Origin: Bin80 sp965209015 | Lineage (GTDB): Bacteria; Bacteroidota; Rhodothermia; Rhodothermales; Bin80 | Reading direction: 5' to 3' | Assembly (NCBI GenBank): GCA_965209015.1 | Contig: OZ242367.1 | Coordinates: forward strand, 2,604,001-2,668,000 | DNA length: 64,000 bases | Part shown: positions 56,381 to 64,000 of the stretch, one piece after another | Numbering within the stretch: the stretch's first letter is position 1 | Layout: each line of letters opens with the position of its first letter | The notes under the pieces: generated by a model | Told to the model about the DNA's origin: nothing | Seen by the model: only the letters and a program-made list of their open reading frames with translations | The model's database searches: none | Translations under genes and position numbers: made by a program

Positions 56381-57792
56381 TGCACGAATGTTCGAACTAT
56401 AATTCTGTGAGTTCCAGACGACAATTTCTGGAACGGTTAGGAATGGGATTAGGAGGATTTGCCCTTTCCTCTCTACTCAATCCGGCGCTTGCTTCCAATC
56501 AACAGCGCGTCCCTCGCGCCAAGCGCATTATCTACCTCTTTCAGAGTGGTGGACCCTCACAATTTGAGTTGTTTGATTATAAGCCCAAGGTGAATGCCAT
56601 GCACGGGCAAGAACTGCCTGAATCTGTACGAAAAGGACAACGATTAACCGGAATGACTGGCTTCCAGAATTCCCTTCCTCTGGCTCGCTCCCACTTTGGG
56701 TTCGCTCAGCACGGAGAAAGCGGTGCTTGGGTTAGTGAATTAATGCCCTACACAGCTAAGGTGGTAGATGAGTTATGCTTCGTCAAATCCATGCATACCG
56801 AAGCAATTAATCATGATCCAGCCATTACGTTTTTTCTTACGGGATCTCAGGTTGCTGGTCGCCCGTCTCTCGGATCTTGGCTCAGTTACGGACTTGGATC
56901 AGAAAATGAAAACCTACCAGCGTTCTGTGTGCTGATCACCAAGGATAAATCGGGGCAGCCCCTATATGCTCGCTTATGGGGAAATGGATTTTTGCCCTCC
57001 GAGCATCAAGGTGTGCAATTTAGAAGTGGACCAGATCCCGTGCTTTACTTACGGGATCCCGATGGACTCTTACCCGAACAGCGTCGTATGCAACTTGATC
57101 GACTGCGGGAGTTACATTCCCTCAAGGAAGGAACTCCCCATTGGGAACGTATTGAGTCGCGGATTGTCCAATATGAAATGGCTTATCGGATGCAGACATC
57201 TATCCCAGAAGTCATGGATCTTTCTGATGAACCAGAACACATCTTCAACCTCTATGGCCCTGATGCAAAAGAGCCTGGTACGTTTGCTGCCAATTGTCTC
57301 CTTGCCCGACGGCTGGCTGAGCGAGGGGTTCGCTTTATTCAACTTTTTCACCAAGGTTGGGACCACCACGGTGGTCTACCCTCCGGTATCCAAACCCAAG
57401 CAAAAGAAACAGATCAACCCTCTGCGGCCTTAGTTATGGACCTGAAGCAGCGCGGGATGCTGGATAATACGCTGGTCATTTGGGGTGGAGAGTTTGGACG
57501 TACGAACTACTGCCAAGGACGTCTAACGGATACTGACTATGGGCGAGACCATCACCCCAGATGCTTCTCCATGTGGATGGCTGGTGGGGGGATTCGTTCA
57601 GGGACTAACCATGGAGAGACGGATGAGCTTGGATACAACATTGTAAAAGATCCGGTACATGTACATGATTTACAGGCAACCCTATTGTATCTTCTAGGGA
57701 TTAACCATGAGCAACTCACGTTCAAATATCAAGGGCGTCGCTTTCGTCTGACAGATGTTCATGGAACCGTGATGACCTCTCTGATCGCATGA
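56380..57792 (+). CDS. DUF1501 protein, pair 2
   Basis: 470 residues; the start shares one base with the previous stop (TGATG). A twin-arginine signal RRQFLERLGMGLGG opens the chain. It is close to the pair 1 protein, with LFQSGGPSQFELFDYKP, GRPSLGSWLSYGLG, VIWGGEFGRTN and GRDHHPRCF. The pairing with a PSD1 protein immediately upstream is typical. Likely exported and folded by Tat. Confidence 0.93.
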   Translation: MHECSNYNSVSSRRQFLERLGMGLGGFALSSLLNPALASNQQRVPRAKRIIYLFQSGGPSQFELFDYKPKVNAMHGQELPESVRKGQRLTGMTGFQNSLPLARSHFGFAQHGESGAWVSELMPYTAKVVDELCFVKSMHTEAINHDPAITFFLTGSQVAGRPSLGSWLSYGLGSENENLPAFCVLITKDKSGQPLYARLWGNGFLPSEHQGVQFRSGPDPVLYLRDPDGLLPEQRRMQLDRLRELHSLKEGTPHWERIESRIVQYEMAYRMQTSIPEVMDLSDEPEHIFNLYGPDAKEPGTFAANCLLARRLAERGVRFIQLFHQGWDHHGGLPSGIQTQAKETDQPSAALVMDLKQRGMLDNTLVIWGGEFGRTNYCQGRLTDTDYGRDHHPRCFSMWMAGGGIRSGTNHGETDELGYNIVKDPVHVHDLQATLLYLLGINHEQLTFKYQGRRFRLTDVHGTVMTSLIA

Positions 57793-60260
57793 AAAATTCT
57801 GAACTCTTCACTACATCTCTGATCAGTATCATCATCCTTTTGGTAGGCTGTCAATCAAGCCCCCAGATCAGCTTTAATGATCATGTCCGTCCAATCCTGA
57901 ATGAGCGGTGTGTGAATTGTCATGGAGGAATTCGGCGACAGGGGGACCTAAGTTTACTTTTCCGCCATGAAGCGCTCTCAACAGCGGAATCCGGCCTCCC
58001 TGCCATTGTTCCTTTCAAACCCGCCCAAAGCGAACTCCTACGACGCGTCATGCTCACCGATTCCACGCACCGAATGCCCAAAGATGGTGCTCCGCTTACT
58101 TCGGAGGAAATCCAAACTCTGGAATCCTGGATTGAGCAAGGTGCTCTCTGGGAAGATCACTGGGCGTATGTGGCGCCCAGGCGCCCTCCACTACCCGATG
58201 TATCCGATCTCAACTGGGTTCGGCAGCCCATGGATCATTTTGTCCTTGCGGAGCTAGATCGTTCTGGTTTAACCCCTCAGACGGAGGCTGACTGTCCTGT
58301 ACTGGTACGAAGAGTTACTCTGGATCTCATTGGTCTGCCACCAACGCCCAAAGATGTGAGTCAGATCTGCATCAACGGAGAACGCTCCTACGAATCCTAT
58401 GTGGATTCAATTTTGTCCTCACCTAGTTATGGCGAACGTTGGGCAGCAATGTGGTTAGATCTTGCAAGGTATGCTGATTCTCAGGGTTACGAGAAGGATA
58501 TTGGTCGAACGATTTGGCGCTATAGGGACTGGCTGATCCGGGCCTTCAATGAAGATATGCCCTTTGACCAGTTCACGATTGAGCAGTTAGCTGGAGATTT
58601 GCTTCCGGATGCCACGGAAAGTCAATTGATTGCGACTGCCTTTCATCGCAATACGATGACGAATACCGAGGGAGGTACGGATAATGAGGAATTTCGCGTT
58701 GCGGCTGTCGTGGATCGGGTGAATACGACTTGGGAGGTATGGCAAGGGACCACCTTTGCATGTGCGCAATGTCACGGACATCCATATGACCCATTTGTTC
58801 ATGAGGAGTACTTTGAGTTCTTTGCATTTTTTAATAGTACAGCAGATCGTGATCTTGATAGTGAGTTCCCCACGCTTCCCTTGTTTGAGGATGAACAAGC
58901 CTCCCAAGGACATGCACTGATTGACGAAATCAATCAACTTGATGACGCCATCCTTTCCAGGGTACGCTCAGATTCACTGGCTGCTTCCCGTCGGGCATGG
59001 GAATCAACCATTCACCAACCCGAAGTTATTGGGCGTGTCCCACTGATGGAGCAGAATGAGGTCAAGCGTGTGGTCGCTATCCAGGAAGACGAACGGGGAG
59101 ATGCACAACGCTGGACACTGGATCATGCATACGCGAATGTGAGTGATGACCCGATCCTCTTACGTCTCCAGTCCGAAAAAGCCGTAAAGGAGAAGGAACT
59201 ACAAGCGTTGAACCCAATCCATACTCCCATCATGAAAGAGCTTCCGTTTCAGCGCCAGACTCACATCATGGAGCGAGGAAGTTTTCTGCTGAAAGGGGAC
59301 TTGGTTGAGCCAGACACTCCGGATGCCCTCCCCCCTCTGGCACTGGATTCCCCTCCCAATCGTCTTGGAATGGCGCAATGGTTAGTCAGTGGAGAGAACC
59401 CTCTCACCGCACGAGTAACCGTGAACCGTTTTTGGGAACAATTATTCGGAATCGGTCTTGTTGAATCATTGGAAGATTTTGGAACACAGGGGCTGAAACG
59501 TTCAAACCCTGAACTCCTGGATTTTCTTGCCGTCAGCTTTGTGGACGATCATTCATGGAAAATCAAGCCCTTCCTGCGTTCCATCGTACTTTCTGCCACG
59601 TATCGCCAATCCTCCCATGTCACTGACGAATTATTGGAGTTGGATCCCCGCAATCGGTTACTGGCTCGGGGGCCACGTTTCCGACTGAGCGCGGAGCAAA
59701 TCCGGGATCAGTCTCTACGGGTGAGCGGTCTTTTAAGCCAACGAATGTATGGCCCTAGTGTGATGCCTCCCCAGCCGGAAGGGCTTTGGAACAATCCTTA
59801 TGATAGCCGTCAGTGGGAAATCAGTGATGGGGAGGACCGCTATCGCCGTGCAATCTATACTTATTGGAGACGCACCGTCCCCTATCCATCTATGGCAACG
59901 TTTGATAGCCCGAGTCGGGAATTTTGTTTGTCCCGACGCATCCGAACCAATACTCCGTTGCAGGCGCTGGTATCTCTGAATGATCCTGTTTTCGTTGAAG
60001 CTGCGCGGGGATTGGCCCAGAAAATGATCCACTCTGAACATCCTGTCGCTGCCGGGTATACGTACGCCTTCGGTAGAGAGCCAGATAGCATTACGCTTGA
60101 AATTCTTACCTCCCTCTATGGTGATGCGCTTAGTCATTATGCTGAAGGAGTGGAGGATACTGCCTTTATGACTGGTCAGGCTGGTTCCTCAGAACTTGCC
60201 GCCTTGGTCATTGTCGCGAACACCATCCTGAACCTTGACCAGTTCCTCATGAAAGAATAG
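57789..60260 (+). CDS. PSD1 cytochrome protein, pair 3, without LamG
   Basis: 823 residues, the shortest PSD1 copy: lipobox LLVGC (Cys21), CVNCHGGI (Cys41, Cys44, His45), DUF1549 with LRRVMLTDSTHRMPK-like and RRVTLDLIGLPPT motifs, CAQCHGHPYDP, then DUF1553 with NPLTARVTVNRFWE and ATYRQSSHVT. The LamG insert present in copies 1 and 2 is missing, so the gene is a separate paralogue and not a recent duplicate. The ATG overlaps the preceding stop by 4 bases. Confidence 0.93.
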   Translation: MKNSELFTTSLISIIILLVGCQSSPQISFNDHVRPILNERCVNCHGGIRRQGDLSLLFRHEALSTAESGLPAIVPFKPAQSELLRRVMLTDSTHRMPKDGAPLTSEEIQTLESWIEQGALWEDHWAYVAPRRPPLPDVSDLNWVRQPMDHFVLAELDRSGLTPQTEADCPVLVRRVTLDLIGLPPTPKDVSQICINGERSYESYVDSILSSPSYGERWAAMWLDLARYADSQGYEKDIGRTIWRYRDWLIRAFNEDMPFDQFTIEQLAGDLLPDATESQLIATAFHRNTMTNTEGGTDNEEFRVAAVVDRVNTTWEVWQGTTFACAQCHGHPYDPFVHEEYFEFFAFFNSTADRDLDSEFPTLPLFEDEQASQGHALIDEINQLDDAILSRVRSDSLAASRRAWESTIHQPEVIGRVPLMEQNEVKRVVAIQEDERGDAQRWTLDHAYANVSDDPILLRLQSEKAVKEKELQALNPIHTPIMKELPFQRQTHIMERGSFLLKGDLVEPDTPDALPPLALDSPPNRLGMAQWLVSGENPLTARVTVNRFWEQLFGIGLVESLEDFGTQGLKRSNPELLDFLAVSFVDDHSWKIKPFLRSIVLSATYRQSSHVTDELLELDPRNRLLARGPRFRLSAEQIRDQSLRVSGLLSQRMYGPSVMPPQPEGLWNNPYDSRQWEISDGEDRYRRAIYTYWRRTVPYPSMATFDSPSREFCLSRRIRTNTPLQALVSLNDPVFVEAARGLAQKMIHSEHPVAAGYTYAFGREPDSITLEILTSLYGDALSHYAEGVEDTAFMTGQAGSSELAALVIVANTILNLDQFLMKE

Positions 60261-60306
60261 ATGGATTTGTAGATGTCATATAGATCAACTCAGCAACTGT
60301 AACCGA

Positions 60307-61758
60307 ATGAAGCTTGCCAAAGAAGCCCGTCATGCTCATCTTCGTCATGTCACTCGGCGCCACTTCCTAAAATCAGCAAGTGCAGGTCTCGGAGCAATCG
60401 CATTTGCCTCGCTTGGATCAGGCCAGCCCTCTCTCTCGGATCCACTGACTGTTCGCGATCCCCACTATGCACCTCGTGCCAAGCGAGTCATCTTCCTGCA
60501 TATGGCAGGTGGGCCATCCTCGCTGGAATTATTTGATTATAAGCCTGAGTTAGCCCGCTTGCATGGACAGGACTGTCCCCCATCCCTTCTGGAAGGTAAG
60601 CGTTTCGCGTTTATACGTGGTATCCCGAAGATGTTGGGGCCGCAGGCATCTTTCCATCAGCATGGTGAGTCAGGAGCATGGATTTCTAATCATTTGCCGC
60701 ATCTGGGACATGTGGCGGACAAGGTGGCCTTCCTTAAGGCCATGCATACTGACGAATTCAACCATGCCCCTGCGCAGCTACTGGTTCATACTGGGAGTCC
60801 ACGCCTTGGCCGGCCCAGTATGGGGTCCTGGGTCACCTATGGCCTTGGTTCAGAGAATGCAGATCTACCTGCATTTGTTGTACTTCTCTCTGGCGGAGTT
60901 GCACCGGATGCTGGCGCAAGTGTGTATGGGAGTGGATTTCTTCCGACTGTGTATCAAGGTGTGCAATGTCGGACAAAAGGAGACCCCGTCCTATTTCTTG
61001 CAGACCCACCTGGGATTTCCCGTGATCTTCGGCGTGAGTCCATCAATGCAATTAACACGATCAACCGTCAGCAACATGAGGAAGTTGGGGATCCCGAGAT
61101 CCTCACTCGGATCGCACAATATGAGATGGCTTTCCGAATGCAAACATCGGTTCCCGAAGCCATGGACATCAGCCGTGAACCAGAGTACATCCATGAGCTT
61201 TATGGTACGCAACCAGGAGAGACTGCATTTAGTAATAATTGTCTTCTGGCACGACGCCTTGTGGAGCGTGGAGTCCGGTTTGTTCAGTTATTTCACTGGG
61301 GTTGGGACACCCATGGGACTGCTGAGGGGGGATCTCTGAACGGAGGGTTCCTGGAGCGCTGCAAAGAAACAGACCGTCCTATTGCTGCGCTATTGAATGA
61401 CCTTGAGCAGCGCGGTCTACTGGAAGATACGTTGGTGATCTGGGGCGGTGAATTTGGACGGACGCCAATGCTAGAGAATCGTACTGGATCCGATAATCCT
61501 TTCCTTGGCAGAGATCATCATAGTGATGCCTATACTATGTGGATGGCGGGTGGTGGTGTGAAGGGTGGCATGACTCACGGAGAGACGGATGAGATCGGGT
61601 ACAGTGCGGTCAGTGGCCGCGTACATGTTCATGACCTTCAGGCTACCATCTTGCACCTGCTTGGATTTGATCATCGCCGGCTGACCTATCCTTTTCAGGG
61701 GAGGGATTTCCGTCTCACCGATGTGCACGGGCATGTGGTCCATGAAGTCTTGGCGTAA
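60307..61758 (+). CDS. DUF1501 protein, pair 3
   Basis: 483 residues with a twin-arginine signal (RRHFLKSASAGLGAIAFAS). It keeps the family marks FLHMAGGPSSLELFDYKP, FHQHGESGAWISN, FNHAPAQ, VIWGGEFGRTPM and GRDHHSDAYTMW; the GRTPM form is the more usual family version than the GRTNY of copies 1 and 2. Separated by 46 bases from its PSD1 partner, so less tightly coupled than the other pairs. Confidence 0.93.
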   Translation: MKLAKEARHAHLRHVTRRHFLKSASAGLGAIAFASLGSGQPSLSDPLTVRDPHYAPRAKRVIFLHMAGGPSSLELFDYKPELARLHGQDCPPSLLEGKRFAFIRGIPKMLGPQASFHQHGESGAWISNHLPHLGHVADKVAFLKAMHTDEFNHAPAQLLVHTGSPRLGRPSMGSWVTYGLGSENADLPAFVVLLSGGVAPDAGASVYGSGFLPTVYQGVQCRTKGDPVLFLADPPGISRDLRRESINAINTINRQQHEEVGDPEILTRIAQYEMAFRMQTSVPEAMDISREPEYIHELYGTQPGETAFSNNCLLARRLVERGVRFVQLFHWGWDTHGTAEGGSLNGGFLERCKETDRPIAALLNDLEQRGLLEDTLVIWGGEFGRTPMLENRTGSDNPFLGRDHHSDAYTMWMAGGGVKGGMTHGETDEIGYSAVSGRVHVHDLQATILHLLGFDHRRLTYPFQGRDFRLTDVHGHVVHEVLA

Positions 61759-61768
61759 GGCGGACCAA

Positions 61769-63280
61769 ATGAAACAATCCTTGATATGGCTATGTCTGGG
61801 GCTTGGGTTTGTGATCCTTATGCTCATCATGGTGCCTGGAGGGGGGCGCCCCAGCGACTTTACGTTATTCCTGGGGAGATTTCATCCTCTTGTCGTTCAT
61901 CTCCCAATTGGGATCCTTTTGGTTGCTGTGATCCTAGAATTACTTTCCCGCAAACCCTCGCTCCGGGGACGCTATGATACCGGAATTACCGCACTCTTGT
62001 ATATTGGAGTTTGGAGTTCAATCTTTGCCGTAGTGGCTGGGCTATACCTTGCGCAGGGAGGCGGGTATGCAGCAAATGAGTTGCTCTGGCATAAGCGGAT
62101 GGGGATCATGGTTGTTCTGTTTTCATCGCTGGCATACCTGTATAAAGCTTGGCCAAGCCTCTCGGTGCGTTGGCTGGGACGCTGGGAATCCCATGTCTAC
62201 GGAATCGTGTTAGGATTCATGTTACTCATGTTAACTTTGGCTGGACATCTCGGCGGAGTTCTGACACATGGTTCCGACTATTTATCCCGCTATATGCCCG
62301 ACGGGCTGCGTCAGATTGCTGGACTTCCTAAGAAGGCTGAGATTGGACGTCTTCAACTTGAAAACCCTTCCGAGACAACCGTCTATGCCGCATTGATCGC
62401 ACCCATTTTTGAATCCAGATGTGTTGCATGTCATGATGCAAATGTCCAGCGAGGTGGTTTGCGTCTGGATACTCCTGAGTTTATCCGCATCGGTGGAGAC
62501 AGCGGTCCTTCCATTGTTGCAGGCCGCGCGGAGGAGAGCGAACTAATTCACCGCATCTGGCTACCGGTGAGTTCAGATGAGCATATGCCTCCGATCGAAA
62601 GCCCCCAACTCTCAATTGCAGAGGCCGAACTGTTGCAGTGGTGGATTGATGCTGGGGCTTCATTTGATGAGCTCTTACCTGACGCAGAATGGTCATTTGC
62701 CACGCAAATGATTGTGGATGGTATGGGTTTGGGAGAGATCAAAGCTGGTATTTTTGCCTTAGATACTCCCCCACCTGATTCACTGGATGTTGTTCAACTG
62801 GCCAGCCTTGGGCTATCGGTTACTCCGCTGGCCGCAAGTGAACCCTATCTTCAAGTGCGCTGTGCTGATCCACCTGTCTGCGCGAACTCGGGAGCACTTC
62901 AGGAATCACTCCAGCGTTTGTCTTCAAATATTACTTGGCTTGACCTTGGTCGCTCTCAGATCGGAGATGGCTTGATGGAGGTCATTGGGGATCTGCCCCA
63001 TCTCACTCGTCTCTACTTGCAACAAACTTCTGTAACAGATACTGGTCTGACCTATCTGGGCAATCTGGAGTACCTTGAATATCTGAACCTTTATGGGACA
63101 GCGGTTTCTGACTCTGGATTGGTCCATCTTGAAACTCTTCCCGTATTGAAGTCACTCTACTTGTGGCAGACCAGCACCACCGACGAGGGTGTAGAACGCC
63201 TTCAATCTGCTCTACCTGAGTTGTACATCAATACGGGTGCAAGTTTGATTCCGATCCAACCAGACTCAACTAGCTCATGA
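61769..63280 (+). CDS. Membrane DUF2231-cytochrome-LRR protein
   Basis: About 503 residues from the ATG at 61769, 10 bases after the upstream stop; an earlier ATG at 61721 overlaps that gene and is not preferred. The first 180 residues have about five hydrophobic helices and the LGRFHPLVVHLPIG motif of DUF2231. Next comes a PSCyt1-type heme site CVACHDAN (Cys near 218) with GGLRLDTPEF, and last an LRR tail (LTRLYLQQTSVTDTGL and related units). It probably anchors electron transfer for the three PSD1/DUF1501 pairs in the membrane. Confidence 0.88.
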   Translation: MKQSLIWLCLGLGFVILMLIMVPGGGRPSDFTLFLGRFHPLVVHLPIGILLVAVILELLSRKPSLRGRYDTGITALLYIGVWSSIFAVVAGLYLAQGGGYAANELLWHKRMGIMVVLFSSLAYLYKAWPSLSVRWLGRWESHVYGIVLGFMLLMLTLAGHLGGVLTHGSDYLSRYMPDGLRQIAGLPKKAEIGRLQLENPSETTVYAALIAPIFESRCVACHDANVQRGGLRLDTPEFIRIGGDSGPSIVAGRAEESELIHRIWLPVSSDEHMPPIESPQLSIAEAELLQWWIDAGASFDELLPDAEWSFATQMIVDGMGLGEIKAGIFALDTPPPDSLDVVQLASLGLSVTPLAASEPYLQVRCADPPVCANSGALQESLQRLSSNITWLDLGRSQIGDGLMEVIGDLPHLTRLYLQQTSVTDTGLTYLGNLEYLEYLNLYGTAVSDSGLVHLETLPVLKSLYLWQTSTTDEGVERLQSALPELYINTGASLIPIQPDSTSS

Positions 63281-63743
63281 ATTTATCAGGGAATCTGGTC
63301 AGCTTACGATCTATTTGGTTGACGACCAGATTTCCCAAGTATGCTGTCCGATTAGATTCGTAGGTTGAACACAGAATCTGGCCATTGTAGCACACACATC
63401 AACAAGATCTTTTGAGACTGTACTGGACTATCGCCAACTGGCTGATCAAGAAAACTGTTATGCCGGCGGTTCATGGTTCACCAATGGGGATTCTGATAAA
63501 TCTGCCAGACATTCCGAGATATTTTAGGCACGCAATTATGGAGAGACTCATGTGAAAGATCGCATCAAGTGGAATCATGTATGTCCAGAGATAGAATTCA
63601 TTGGTGATATTTCCTTGAAAATTTTCTCTTCTCTGTACGGATCGAGCTTGAAGATTCTCATTTAAGATTACCGATCTATTGAAAGAGAAACGATAGTTTC
63701 CCAAAATTCATTATCTTCTTCAGCTTAACTAACTCTCTATAAC
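63281..63743. other. Intergenic after the PSD1 cluster, about 460 bp
   Basis: AT-rich with no supported gene. Short minus-strand ORFs overlap only noise. Promoter signals for the right-edge gene should be at its end. Confidence 0.4.
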
Positions 63744-64000
63744 ATGATATACCGAATTTTGCCCCCCCATTTTTTAGCTTAGTAGCTATTCTTCTTCTAT
63801 CTTCTCCTGTTTCTGCCTTTGCTCAGGACAGTAATACCGATCTGTTTCTCCAATATCAATCTCAAAAAAAGAGCGAAGCTGCGGCTTTCCTTTTGGAACT
63901 AGTAATTCCGGTCGTCGGCCATGCTTATGCTGGTGATGCACGTGCAGGTCTTACTCCGGCCCTCGTATCTGGAGCTGGCCTTGTGGGAATGATCGTGGGG
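63744..64000 (+). CDS. Exported protein, N-terminal fragment with C7 frameshift
   Basis: The window ends inside this gene. From ATG 63744 the frame stops after the C7 tract (63762-63768); with eight Cs it becomes a perfect signal peptide (MIYRILPPPFFSLVAILLL...AFAQ) that joins the frame running to the edge. The mature part contains KSEAAAFLLELVIPVVGHAY and a glycine-rich hydrophobic segment, like small membrane or DUF5683/TM2-type proteins. Whether the missing base is real, slipped or an assembly error is open. Confidence 0.6.

Noticed and set aside
1..64000. CRISPR array, rRNA or tRNA genes
   Set aside because: No regularly spaced repeats and no T-loop-like tRNA signature were found in the gene-free stretches.

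Overview
The window reads as a chromosomal piece of a Bacteroidota-type bacterium, most likely Rhodothermota/Rhodothermales. The support is a CarboxypepD_reg/TonB-dependent receptor next to a PorV-like barrel, C-terminal type IX secretion (T9SS type A) sorting domains on very large exported proteins, CRTAC1-type FG-GAP/ASPIC lipoproteins, a GWxTD-like protein, and a large PSD1/DUF1501 'planctomycete-type' cytochrome cluster that is also known from this phylum. No rRNA, tRNA or CRISPR array was seen.

Layout. 1-1.25 kb: the end of hemW and two tandem DUF192 lipoproteins. 1.35-5.8 kb (minus): a bacterial ubiquitin-like conjugation operon encoding a two-Ubl protein ending in GG, a cysteine-free E2-like protein, a JAB peptidase-E1 fusion, a decayed DUF6527-like gene and an OLD-like ATPase. 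Most of its junctions overlap. 5.9-11.95 kb: an Fe-S assembly locus with a SufA/IscA-type protein diverging from sufB-sufC-sufD-sufS/sufE fusion-sufT. 12-22 kb: mixed housekeeping and exported enzymes (cold shock protein, sugar isomerase/epimerase, RidA, subtilase-LRR-T9SS protein, M20 hydrolase, nitrilase, SDR). 22.4-30.5 kb: a surface locus of TonB receptor, giant T9SS cargo and PorV-like barrel. 31-35 kb: engB, sucD, a decayed TnpB element, gatA, tatA.

35.3-38.5 kb: a tandem duplication of a P-loop ATPase together with its roughly 250-bp leader; the two copies are a mosaic of near-identical and strongly divergent blocks. 38.7-47.9 kb: aroA, an alkyltransferase-like protein, a GWxTD-like protein and two CRTAC1-like FG-GAP lipoproteins. 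48.7-63.3 kb: three successive PSCyt1/DUF1549/DUF1553 + DUF1501 pairs followed by a DUF2231-cytochrome-LRR membrane protein, all on the plus strand with overlapping or closely spaced genes. The first PSD1 gene is split by a one-base frameshift. The right edge holds the start of an exported protein interrupted at a C7 tract.

The most unusual material is the ubiquitin-like operon with its cysteine-free E2 and decayed fifth gene, the mosaic tandem ATPases, and the triplicated PSD1/DUF1501 cluster. Three genes share a one-base indel signature that may be biological or an assembly artefact.
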